Of a stretch of 64,000 nucleotides of DNA, positions 23,113 to 31,151 are shown in pieces (position 1 is the first letter of the stretch; each line of letters opens with the position of its first letter). The stretch is from Chloroflexi bacterium HGW-Chloroflexi-6 (lineage in GTDB: Bacteria > Chloroflexota > Anaerolineae > Anaerolineales > Villigracilaceae), in the NCBI GenBank assembly GCA_002840685.1, contig PHBU01000004.1, positions 62,001 through 126,000 of the forward strand. The letters are read 5' to 3'. The notes under the pieces were generated by a model that ran no database searches, was not told the DNA's origin, and saw nothing but the letters and a program-made list of their open reading frames with translations. The translations under genes were made by a program, and so were the position numbers.

Positions 23113-23802
23113 TCAGCTCGTTTTGCGCCGGTCAATTTCTTGTCGAATGATTTCAGCCGGGAAAGAGTCGCCATGCGCGGGGTGGACGGTTTTGACTCCC
23201 AGGGCGAGTAATTTTTCCCAGGCGGCGATCACCTGCTGCATATCGTTGGCCAAAACTGGCAGGCCGGGAGTCAGGCGCAGGAACCAGGCATTCATCGCCA
23301 GGTCGCCGACGAAAACATCCCCGCTCTCGAGCAGGATGCACGATGAGCCGGGAGAATGCCCGGGCGTAAACAGCACCTGGCCCGCAATCCCGTATTCGGC
23401 CAGCGAAAAACCGGCGTCGTCGAAGGCCAGATCCACCTTGACCGGGGCAATTGCCGGTTTAAAGAGCGGCTTGGCCAGGGCGATCATGATCTTGCCCCAG
23501 GTTGTCTGCCCTGGTGGCAGCAGCGGACGGCCGCTCTCGACCCAGGTGCGGTCGTTTTGATGGACGGCCACCTTGGCCCCGCTCATCTGCTGGATGGCGC
23601 CCAGACAGGCGATGTGGTCGGCATGGCCGTGGGTCAAAACGATCAACTGGATTTCGCGCGGGTCAACGCCGAGGCGCTGCAAGCCTTGCTTGAAAGCGCC
23701 CAGCCCGCCCGGCGCGCCGCCGTCGATCAGGATGGTTTTTTCGCCGCGCAGCAAATAACAGTTGCAGATCCCGGCCGGGATGCGATCAAAGGTTAACGTC
23801 AT
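23113..23802 (-). CDS. Metallo-beta-lactamase-fold hydrolase
   Basis: 229 residues. Metal ligands are complete: VLTHGHADHIACLG (HxHxDH), a later His in LFTPGHSPGSSC, Asp in VFVGDLAMNA, and a final His in VHPAHGDSF. The pattern fits glyoxalase II-like or lactonase-like enzymes, but substrate is not deducible. GGAGG precedes the ATG at 23802; a 70-residue longer frame is not similar to the fold. It ends at the 23053-23097 terminator. Confidence 0.87.
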   Translation of the reverse strand: MTLTFDRIPAGICNCYLLRGEKTILIDGGAPGGLGAFKQGLQRLGVDPREIQLIVLTHGHADHIACLGAIQQMSGAKVAVHQNDRTWVESGRPLLPPGQTTWGKIMIALAKPLFKPAIAPVKVDLAFDDAGFSLAEYGIAGQVLFTPGHSPGSSCILLESGDVFVGDLAMNAWFLRLTPGLPVLANDMQQVIAAWEKLLALGVKTVHPAHGDSFPAEIIRQEIDRRKTS

Positions 23803-24030
23803 TCTGCCTCCGTGTTTTCTTCTTTTGTGGGCTGGCGGGAGAATTTCATTCCATCCATCCGGCAGCGCGTGATGGCTGAATTGCAATAGCCGGATTGTAC
23901 TCGAATCAGGCGGCTGTGGAAGACAGACCGGGTTTATGTTCAAGATTTCCGTAAAGCCAGGATAGGTTGACTGTGCCCCAGACTGGTAAAATTGAAACCC
24001 TTGGATTAGCAAGGAGACTTGGAGACCATC

Positions 24031-25050
24031 ATGACAACAGAATCACCCCAACTCCGCTGGCATGACCCTGTCTGGCAAAAACAAGCTCATGACTGGATTC
24101 GCGCCAGGGCGGAACAGAATTCCATCCGCCTGACGGGTGAGATTCAGCAGCCACATGCTTATGCCTGGTCCACGGTGATGCGGGTTGAGAGCGAGGCGGG
24201 CGTATTGTTTTTCAAAGCGACCGCGCCGGAGACAGCCTACGAGGCGGCTTTGACCCAAAAGCTGGGGGAATGGCATCCGGATTGCCTGCCCGATCTGCTG
24301 GCTGCGGAAACCTCCCAGGGCTGGATGCTGATGCGCGATGGCGGCGAACAACTGCGGACCTTCATCCGCCCGACCCAGGATATTCGCCCCTGGGAGCCGG
24401 TGATTACCCGCTATGCCGAACTGCAGATCGAGCTGGCCGGGCGCACATCTGAAATTTTGGGGCTGGGGGTTCCCGATTATCGCCTCTCCGCTCTCCCGGA
24501 CCTCTATTCTCATTTGCTTGAAGATCAGCACAGCCTGCTGCTCGATCAAGAACAGGGGCTGACCTCCACGGAGTTTCAACAGTTGCTTGCTTTGCAGCCG
24601 CGCTTCCAGCAAATCTGCGCGGACTTGGCCGCCGTGGGACTGCCCGAAAGCCTGAACCACGGAGATTTGACGGATGGCAATGTTCTGCGCAAAGATGGAC
24701 GGATCATTTTCTTTGATTGGGGAGATGCCAGCCTGACCCATCCGTTCGTATCGCTGCGAACTTTTTTTGTCAGTATCGAGATCGCGCTCAACCTGGACGA
24801 TTACGTTTTCACGCCGGCGATGGCCGGCTTGCTGGAACGTTATCTGCAACCCTGGCAAAAATTTGCCTCACGGGAAGTCTTGCTGTCGGCTTATCAGCTT
24901 TCGAAGCCTGTCGCCTCGATCGTCAAGACCCTGGCCTGGCACAAAACCATTTCTCATTTGGAAGGCGCTCTGCGGGAAGAATATGCGTGGATCATTCCCG
25001 AGTTATGGAAGGAATTTATGTTCCATACAAAGGGGCTGGACCAGCCATAA
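24031..25050 (+). CDS. APH-type phosphotransferase (aminoglycoside/choline kinase fold)
   Basis: 339 residues. The kinase-like fold shows the Brenner-type catalytic segment LNHGDLTDGNVL and the metal-binding IIFFDWGDASLTHPF. The N-lobe has VMRVESEAGVLFFKA, with Lys for nucleotide binding. The substrate may be a small amine or sugar; antibiotic phosphorylation is not implied by sequence alone. ATG at 24031 is chosen because GGAG lies 6 bases before it; a TTG 12 bases earlier is the alternative. Confidence 0.8.
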   Translation: MTTESPQLRWHDPVWQKQAHDWIRARAEQNSIRLTGEIQQPHAYAWSTVMRVESEAGVLFFKATAPETAYEAALTQKLGEWHPDCLPDLLAAETSQGWMLMRDGGEQLRTFIRPTQDIRPWEPVITRYAELQIELAGRTSEILGLGVPDYRLSALPDLYSHLLEDQHSLLLDQEQGLTSTEFQQLLALQPRFQQICADLAAVGLPESLNHGDLTDGNVLRKDGRIIFFDWGDASLTHPFVSLRTFFVSIEIALNLDDYVFTPAMAGLLERYLQPWQKFASREVLLSAYQLSKPVASIVKTLAWHKTISHLEGALREEYAWIIPELWKEFMFHTKGLDQP

Positions 25051-25179
25051 CCTCGCACCCCGCGGATTTGCCCCAAAGGAGCGCAGGAGGTTTTCTTATC
25101 TGACCGGCAGAGTTGCTCATCTCTTTGGAAACATGCTATACTTTTGTTGACGCTATCGGTAGCCAGCAGGAGCCAGAAA

Positions 25180-25401
25180 ATGACCGTTTACCAGACCCTT
25201 TATACTGAAAAAATTGAACAGGAAATCCAGAAAACCCCGGATGAATACCTGCCCATGCTGCTGGAAATGGTGCGTCTGTTCCGCCAGAGTGTGGCGCTCA
25301 AACCTGCGGATGAAAGCTTCCGCCAGGGCTGGAAGGAAGCGCTAAAAGGTGAAACCCTGCCCATTTCCGAATTGTGGACAAATCTCGATTCCGCCGAATA
25401 G
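25180..25401 (+). CDS. Putative antitoxin of a type II toxin-antitoxin pair
   Basis: 73 residues, acidic, alpha-helical (IEQEIQKTPDEYLPMLLEMV), ending in SELWTNLDSAE. It sits 3 bases before a RelE-type toxin gene, which is the usual order for these pairs. No specific antitoxin family was recognised. AGGAG lies 8 bases before the ATG. Confidence 0.7.
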   Translation: MTVYQTLYTEKIEQEIQKTPDEYLPMLLEMVRLFRQSVALKPADESFRQGWKEALKGETLPISELWTNLDSAE

Positions 25402-25404
25402 ATC

Positions 25405-25746
25405 ATGGCTGCCAACGTTGTTTTTACGCCGGAATTCAAGCGCAATTTGCGAGTCCTTTCCAAAAAATATCGCCATATTCGCGATGATATAGAGCCGCTG
25501 ATTGACACTCTGCAAAATGGCGAACTGCCAGGCGACCTGGTGACAGGGACAAGCTACACCATATTCAAAGTGCGAGTACCCAACAGGGATGTGCAACGGG
25601 GCAAAAGCGGGGGCTATCGCATTATTTACTACCTTCAAACTCAAACGGACATCATTCTGGTGACAATTTACTCCAAAACCGAGCAGGCCGACATCTCTGC
25701 TGCACAAATCTGGCGTATCGTGAACGAATTCGAAACCGAAAAATAG
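25405..25746 (+). CDS. RelE/ParE-family toxin
   Basis: 113 residues. The fold signature is visible: VVFTPEFKRNLRVLSKKYRH at the N terminus, IFKVRVPNRDVQRGKSGGYR in the centre and IIYYLQTQTDIILVTIYSKTEQAD near the end. RelE toxins cut mRNA in the ribosome, while ParE members poison gyrase; the central Arg and Lys residues and the GGYRIIYYL strand fit the RelE side better. It follows its antitoxin by 3 bases and ends at a terminator 3 bases past its stop codon. Confidence 0.8.
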   Translation: MAANVVFTPEFKRNLRVLSKKYRHIRDDIEPLIDTLQNGELPGDLVTGTSYTIFKVRVPNRDVQRGKSGGYRIIYYLQTQTDIILVTIYSKTEQADISAAQIWRIVNEFETEK

Positions 25747-25748
25747 CC

Positions 25749-25784
25749 AAAAACGCCCCGCGGACTTGCCTACAGGGCGTTTTT
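25749..25784 (+). terminator. Intrinsic terminator of the toxin-antitoxin operon
   Basis: AAAAACGCCC pairs with GGGCGTTTTT across a 16-base loop. The 5-prime arm and most of the loop (CCGCGGACTTGCC) are repeated identically in the terminator after the next gene at 26466. Confidence 0.85.
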
Positions 25785-25892
25785 GGGTTCCCTTGGTGCA
25801 GACATCGCTCCCCACATCTGCTTCCTTGACAGTAAAATATTCCTGACAGGATTCCACTTAAAAACCCCGTGTGGAATATAGGGAGATAGCCA

Positions 25893-26459
25893 ATGTTGTA
25901 CATCATGACAGAACGGTTGGTCTTGAAACCACACACACAGAACAGCCTGGTCTGGTTGAATACCACCTTCAATAACCCGAACGAAGATTACTTCAATGGC
26001 GACGATCCACCCAGGGAGCGTCCCGAAACGCTCGAAGAGACCCAGAAGCTCCTCGACCGGATTCTCAACCGCCCAGTGGATGCGGACATCATCGACTATG
26101 CCATCCACAAAAGGGATACAGATGAGTTGATCGGCGTCGGCATGATCGCCCATATCAACCACTACAATCGCCGCTGTGACCTGGGCATCGGGCTGGGTTG
26201 GAACCGGGACAACTGGGGAAAAGGTTATGCCAGCGAAGCGCTGCAAGCTGTGATCGCGTATTGTTTCACCGAATTGGGGCTGAACCGCATCGGCGCGGAG
26301 ATCTACGAATTCAACGCACACTCCATCCGCCTGTTCGAACGGACTGGTTTCCGCCGCGAGGGTGTACTACGCCAATACATTTTCAAAGATGGAGTCTTTA
26401 AGGATTCGTATCTTTATAGTCTTGTAAAAGAGACCTGGGAGCATCAAAAAAAGTCATAG
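25893..26459 (+). CDS. GNAT acetyltransferase (RimJ/RimL-like)
   Basis: 188 residues. It begins with the RimJ/RimL pattern TERLVLKPHTQN. The acetyl-CoA binding motif is GLGWNRDNWGKGYASEALQA, followed by LGLNRIGAEIYEFNAHSIRLFER.GF(R)REG. These enzymes acetylate protein N termini or small amines; substrate unknown. GGAG is located 7 bases before the ATG. The gene is bracketed by two near-identical terminators. Confidence 0.9.
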   Translation: MLYIMTERLVLKPHTQNSLVWLNTTFNNPNEDYFNGDDPPRERPETLEETQKLLDRILNRPVDADIIDYAIHKRDTDELIGVGMIAHINHYNRRCDLGIGLGWNRDNWGKGYASEALQAVIAYCFTELGLNRIGAEIYEFNAHSIRLFERTGFRREGVLRQYIFKDGVFKDSYLYSLVKETWEHQKKS

Positions 26460-26465
26460 ACAACC

Positions 26466-26500
26466 AAAAACGCCCCGCGGACTTGCCCGCAGGGCGTTTT
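26466..26500. terminator. Intrinsic terminator between GNAT and AIPR genes
   Basis: AAAAACGCCC pairs with GGGCGTTTT around the loop CGCGGACTTGCCCGCA. It is nearly identical to the 25749 terminator and sits between convergent genes, so it can serve both. Confidence 0.85.
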
Positions 26501-26526
26501 CTTCCTTTTCGTGTTCCTACCTTGTA

Positions 26527-28275
26527 CTAAAAAGACAATTCAAGTTGCTCAATTTCATCACCCGCGCTTTTGAAATAAGGGATTTTTTGAAAGCGTGGTA
26601 ATTCTGGCAAGTGCTCACTTAATTTCTCACATTCTGAACCGTTCTTGAAGAATGTGTTCAGATATACATTTGCATATAACGTTTCAATTATTTCTGTTAT
26701 CTGTGCGAGTGTCTTTAGCGTCTCTCCAGCAACGTTAGATGTAAGCGCATCAACAGAGAAATTTATATCGTCGAATCTTTCTTGAGGTAAAGTTTGAAAT
26801 ACACGATGTAAAATAAACCTATTTCCGTGAATGGCAACTCTTCTTCTGTACCCATCCTCTGTTCCCTGTTCCTGGTTTATTATATCTTCAACAATTCTGG
26901 CAACTTGGACACAACACCAAACTCTAGAAGCTGTAAGAAGTGGGTTGAATAACAAAGTATAAGGTGGCTTAGTTATGTCGCCCCACAACATACCTACATT
27001 TCTTTTTGCAAGAGCCGCAAACTGAGTTTTTGGAAATGCGCAAGCAAGAGCAATGCTTGCTTCTTCAATATCACACCCTTTTTGAAAGTTTTGTATTTTC
27101 TCTCCAGTCTTGTAAACATATATTTTATTTAAGTCCAGAGACATTTCTGTACGTATGCGTTCTTGATTATGATCCAAAGAAGCGAAATCCCTGCGTTCAA
27201 TACGATTTTGTGTGTTGGTGGCAGTTGTTACCTCAACGCCAAAGTTTGGAGGACAATTTTCAAGAGAAATAAATCGAACTAATACCCTCCCGTCCTTCGC
27301 TTTTGGGAATCCTTTAGATACAACAGCTTCAATGCTTCCAACTGTTTGAGCTCCGTTTACCACAGAGGCCCCAATACATACAAAGTGTCCGATGTCTCTG
27401 TTTGAGCCTCCTATTCGCTTTTTATCAATAGATTTGCACAATATAGTGATTCCGTTGTTGAAATACCAAAACTTTCCAGGCTCGCGCACAAGAGTCAATT
27501 TCATAGCATCATTGACATCCGTGTCTCCTTTAAAGTTTCTAAGATTTTTTGATGTTAACTTTCCTCCATGTTCGCTATACCATTTTGCGATTTCCTCAGT
27601 GGATACTTGACCATAATAAGCATCGTAGGGTTCGCTAATATGTCCCCAATCGTGGAGTGTTACTTCGATGTTTATTGCCTCATCTCCAAATGACCCAGAG
27701 ATTATGTCATACACTTCCTTTTGGCTAAAAACACGATAAGATACTACTTCTACCGGATCGTTTTCTTTTTCAAGTAAATCATTGAATTCTCTGATGCCGT
27801 ATGCGGATAATGGTTGAGTTCCTGTATATGTAATCAAAAGACAAAACCTTACATCAGTTTCATCAAGGGCATTTTCAAGTGCTGTTTTCATATTTAAGAA
27901 CTTTGCATTAAATCTGTCAAACTTCCCACCTAGATAATCTCTAAATCCAGACACAAACTTTTTCAAAGAGCCTAAATCAGGGCTTTTGTTTCCTGCTTCT
28001 ACCCATTTTGACTGAATCACATAAACAATGTGTTTTTCTTGATCATAGTATATTGCATCAATACCGTTATCGTCATAACCATCAATAATGCAATTTGTCG
28101 CAACCTTTTTATCTATCTCCGCCATAAACGATAGAACACAGGATGCAAGACTTCTTGTGAGAAACTGATCTTCTTTATCATCTGGTTTTTGGGATTTTAT
28201 ATCTGAAAGATCAATTAGCCCATCGAACTCTTTTGTTAGAAAGCTTTTTATTCGTCGAATTATTAGATCGCTCAT
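26527..28275 (-). CDS. AIPR-family (abortive infection phage resistance) protein
   Basis: 582 residues. The N-terminal domain has a restriction-nuclease-like core, GIDAIYYDQ...VYVIQSKW, where Asp73 and Gln88-x-Lys90 fit a PD-(D/E)xK-type site with Gln replacing Glu. The central part has AIPR hallmarks: FWYFNNGITILCKS, ASVVNGAQTVGSIEA, TNTQNRIERRDFASLDHNQE. AIPR proteins are linked to abortive infection and often sit in defence islands. The gene is clearly AT-richer than its neighbours and uses A/T-ending codons, so it looks horizontally acquired. No methylase or other defence partner is adjacent, so it may act alone. A short run of T and a GGAG site precede the ATG. Confidence 0.85.
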   Translation of the reverse strand: MSDLIIRRIKSFLTKEFDGLIDLSDIKSQKPDDKEDQFLTRSLASCVLSFMAEIDKKVATNCIIDGYDDNGIDAIYYDQEKHIVYVIQSKWVEAGNKSPDLGSLKKFVSGFRDYLGGKFDRFNAKFLNMKTALENALDETDVRFCLLITYTGTQPLSAYGIREFNDLLEKENDPVEVVSYRVFSQKEVYDIISGSFGDEAINIEVTLHDWGHISEPYDAYYGQVSTEEIAKWYSEHGGKLTSKNLRNFKGDTDVNDAMKLTLVREPGKFWYFNNGITILCKSIDKKRIGGSNRDIGHFVCIGASVVNGAQTVGSIEAVVSKGFPKAKDGRVLVRFISLENCPPNFGVEVTTATNTQNRIERRDFASLDHNQERIRTEMSLDLNKIYVYKTGEKIQNFQKGCDIEEASIALACAFPKTQFAALAKRNVGMLWGDITKPPYTLLFNPLLTASRVWCCVQVARIVEDIINQEQGTEDGYRRRVAIHGNRFILHRVFQTLPQERFDDINFSVDALTSNVAGETLKTLAQITEIIETLYANVYLNTFFKNGSECEKLSEHLPELPRFQKIPYFKSAGDEIEQLELSF

Positions 28276-28733
28276 GGTAATCGTTCTCCTTGTAAATTCG
28301 AAAGAACCTCGAATTCACCGTTAACATCTTGGATAAATTCATCGGAAAACCGGGATCAAACCAGCATAACACGTTCAAATAGCCCAAGAGCGACTGTAAT
28401 AGCATGGGGTTTTAGCATTGCGATAAGACTCCCAATATCGCATTGATCTACAGAGATTATAGCAAAATTCATGATTTCTATCACTATCATCTGTAGATCA
28501 AATCATCGTACACTTAACCTGAGCCAACTGACCACTGATGATCGCTCACTGAAAACTATAAGAACTGGCTGCCCCGCCTACAACCGCGGTGGATGCTATT
28601 TCATCTCACATTTGTAAAGGCACGGCTGATAAGTTAATGAAACAAACCTGCCGCCTGAGCGCAGAATCATCCTGACCAATTTCATTACATCCATCACTAC
28701 CCATCCCGGCTCATATCCCCTACACTTAAGGAT
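28276..28733. other. Intergenic region between AIPR and molybdoenzyme genes
   Basis: 458 bases without an intact gene. The left half is AT-rich like the AIPR gene and should contain its minus-strand promoter. The right half contains a remnant of a molybdoenzyme N terminus (28558-28617) and then the presumed promoter of the molybdoenzyme operon, where no canonical -35/-10 pair is evident. Confidence 0.5.
28558..28617 (+). pseudogene. Remnant of a molybdoenzyme N-terminal Fe-S motif
   Basis: In frame this reads IRTGCPAYNRGGCYFI then stops, against IRTGCPAHNCGGRCLL in the intact gene 200 bases downstream. DNA similarity is high over about 45 bases. An in-frame stop precedes it and another follows within 20 codons, and two cluster cysteines are replaced. 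It looks like a decayed partial duplicate of the downstream gene. Confidence 0.6.
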
Positions 28734-31151
28734 ATGAGCCGTTCCATTTCCAAACCAGTCGCCAATCCCCAATCACCCTTTACCAAAATTCGCACCGGCT
28801 GCCCGGCCCACAACTGCGGCGGACGCTGTCTGCTGATCGCCCACATCGAAAACGGACGCATCATCCGCCTCGACAGCGACGACCGCCCGGATAGCCTGTC
28901 CGCCCCGCAACTGCGCGCTTGCCCGCGTGGGCGGGCCTATCTGCGCCGCCAGTACCACCCTGACCGGCTGCTCCATCCGCTCAAACGCACGGGAAAACGC
29001 GGCGAAGGCCAATTCCAGCAGATTTCCTGGGACGAAGCCCTCGAGATCGTCGCCGCCCAGTTCGAGCGCGTCAAAACCCAATACGGCAACCAGGCTCTGT
29101 TTGTGCCCTACGGCACCGGCTCCTACAACCAGCTCAACGGGTCACACACCGCCCGCCGGCTGCTGAATCTGTATGGCGGCTGTCTCGGCATTTATAACTC
29201 CTATTCGTGGGCCGCGATCAACGCCGCCACGCCCACTGTCTGGGGCACGCTCGTCACCGGCAACCAGCGCCAGGACTGGCTCAACAGCCGCTACATCCTG
29301 ATGTGGGGCTGGAACCCCGCCGAAATGCGCGACGGCACCAACTCCGACTATTTCATCAAGCTCGCCCGCCAAAACGGAGCCAAGGTCGTCTGCATCGACC
29401 CGCGCCACTCGCTCTCCGCTGCCGCCCTGGCCGACGAGTGGATTCCGATCCGCCCCGGCACCGACGCCGCCATGCTGACCGCCATGGCTTACGTCATGCT
29501 CAGCGAAGGCCTGCTTGACAGCGCCTTTATCAATCGCTACTGTCTTGGCTGGGATTCTGCCCACATGCCGCCCGGTCACGAAAATGACGAAAGTTACACA
29601 GACTACCTGCTCGGCGCGCGCGACGGTCAGGCCAAAACCCCCGAGTGGGCTGAAGCCATCACCGGCATCCCCGCACAAACCATCGCCCGCATCGCCCGCG
29701 AATACGCCAGCCTGACCCCGGCCGTGCTCTACCAGGGCTACGGCATGCAGCGCCGGGCCTATGGCGAACAGGTTGTCCGCGCCGGGTGCGTGCTGGCGGC
29801 CATCACCGGTAATTTTGGCTTATCGGGCGGCTGGGCCAGCGGATTGGGATTGCAGGCCCCGGACGGCGGCGGTTTGTGGACCGTTTTCCCAACCGGGCAG
29901 AATCCCGTTAAAGCGGCCATCCCGGTCTTTCTGTGGACCGAAGCCTGCCTCCGTGGAAAAGAAATGACCCAGGCGGACGGCGTCACCGGCGCACCGAGCC
30001 TGACCAGCGACATCAAGTTGATCTACGCTGTCGCCACCAACTGCCTGATCAACCAGCACGCCAACGTCAACCGCTCCGCCGAAATCCTGCGCGATGAGTC
30101 GAAAGTTGAATTCCTCGTTGTGCAAGACAACTTCCTGACCCCGACCGCGAAATTTGCAGACATCATCCTGCCTGCCTGCACCCAGTTCGAAACCTGGGGC
30201 GTCGAGGACGGCTGGAAATATTCCGACGAAGTCATCCTGCAGCCCCAACTGGTCGAACCGCCCGGCGAATGCAAATCTGACTACCAGATCTGCGCCGACA
30301 TTGCCGAGAGATTGGGCATTGGCGCGGCCTACACCGAAGGCCGCGATGAAAAAGCCTGGGTCGATTACTGCCTGGGCGTCTGGCGCGCGACCCGTTTCCC
30401 CGATTTGCCAACCCTCGATGAATTCATCGATAAAAACTTGGGCGCATGGAGCAACCCGGTCACCAAACCGGCGATCGCCTTCGAAGATTTCCGCGCCGAC
30501 CCGCTCGCGCATCCGCTGAGCACCCCCAGCGGCAAGATCGAGATCTTTTCGAAGCAGTTATACGATTTTGGTAACCCCGATGAAGTCCCCGCTATTCCGA
30601 AATATATTCAGGAATGGGAAAGCCCATTTGATGAGCGCTGGTCGAGTAGCCGCGTAGCGGCGTATCGAGACCAAGCGGATTTTGCCATGTCGCCGGGTTT
30701 CGATACGGACGAGAAGAATACTCGTCCTACTCAACCCTCGGTATATCCCCTTCAGGCCCTCGGCCATCACACCCTGCATCGCGTCCACTCGACCCACGAC
30801 AACAACGATTGGCTGGGCGAAGCCTTCCCGCAGCGGATTTTTATCAACCCGCTCGATGCTGCCGAGCGCGGAATCCGCGACGGCGACCTGGTCCGCGCCT
30901 GGAACGAGCGCGGCGAGCTGGTGCTCCCGGCCCGCGTCACCCCGCGCATCCTGCCCGGCGTGGTTGATATTCCGCAGGGTGCGTGGTGGGCCCCCAACGA
31001 GAGCGGAGTCGATTTCGGCGGCTGCGTCAACGTCCTGACCTCCGAACGCTGGACGCCGTTCGCCTTTGGCACGGCCCAGCATACCATCATGGTTCAGATT
31101 GAAGGTGTAGGGGCGAAGCATGCTTCGCCCCTACGGCCAGGTAAAAAATGA
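28734..31151 (+). CDS. DMSO-reductase-family molybdopterin oxidoreductase, catalytic subunit
   Basis: 805 residues. A [4Fe-4S] motif (Cys23, Cys28, Cys32, Cys63; CPAHNCGGRC...CPRG) is followed by the Mo-bisMGD domains: WDEALEIVAAQFERVKTQYG, YSWAAINAATPTVWG (probable Mo-ligand Ser region), GWNPAEMRDGTN, VCIDPRHS, and the C-terminal MGD-binding domain (QRIFINPLDAAERGIRDGDLV). Family members reduce DMSO, polysulfide, selenate and related acceptors; the exact substrate is unknown. No Tat signal is visible, so unlike DmsA it seems cytoplasmic or uses an unusual start. The last residues [10 protein letters not shown] come from a palindromic repeat (31107-31134). It overlaps the next gene by 4 bases. 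Confidence 0.88.
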   Translation: MSRSISKPVANPQSPFTKIRTGCPAHNCGGRCLLIAHIENGRIIRLDSDDRPDSLSAPQLRACPRGRAYLRRQYHPDRLLHPLKRTGKRGEGQFQQISWDEALEIVAAQFERVKTQYGNQALFVPYGTGSYNQLNGSHTARRLLNLYGGCLGIYNSYSWAAINAATPTVWGTLVTGNQRQDWLNSRYILMWGWNPAEMRDGTNSDYFIKLARQNGAKVVCIDPRHSLSAAALADEWIPIRPGTDAAMLTAMAYVMLSEGLLDSAFINRYCLGWDSAHMPPGHENDESYTDYLLGARDGQAKTPEWAEAITGIPAQTIARIAREYASLTPAVLYQGYGMQRRAYGEQVVRAGCVLAAITGNFGLSGGWASGLGLQAPDGGGLWTVFPTGQNPVKAAIPVFLWTEACLRGKEMTQADGVTGAPSLTSDIKLIYAVATNCLINQHANVNRSAEILRDESKVEFLVVQDNFLTPTAKFADIILPACTQFETWGVEDGWKYSDEVILQPQLVEPPGECKSDYQICADIAERLGIGAAYTEGRDEKAWVDYCLGVWRATRFPDLPTLDEFIDKNLGAWSNPVTKPAIAFEDFRADPLAHPLSTPSGKIEIFSKQLYDFGNPDEVPAIPKYIQEWESPFDERWSSSRVAAYRDQADFAMSPGFDTDEKNTRPTQPSVYPLQALGHHTLHRVHSTHDNNDWLGEAFPQRIFINPLDAAERGIRDGDLVRAWNERGELVLPARVTPRILPGVVDIPQGAWWAPNESGVDFGGCVNVLTSERWTPFAFGTAQHTIMVQIEGVGAKHASPLRPGKK
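31107..31134. repeat. Dispersed palindrome in the 3-prime end of the molybdoenzyme gene
   Basis: A perfect 28-base palindrome with arm GTAGGGGCGAAGCA. An extended 32-base version lies in hemD at 59386-59417. Both are read in frame as GAKHASPL. Confidence 0.85.

Noticed and set aside
25053..26502. Integron attC sites around the APH, toxin and GNAT genes
   Set aside because: The repeated cores lack the RYYYAAC/GTTRRRY ends, and no integrase is seen.
29142..29678. Long minus-strand ORFs opposite the molybdoenzyme gene
   Set aside because: They are frame shadows of a GC-rich gene; products show no motif and lack ribosome sites.
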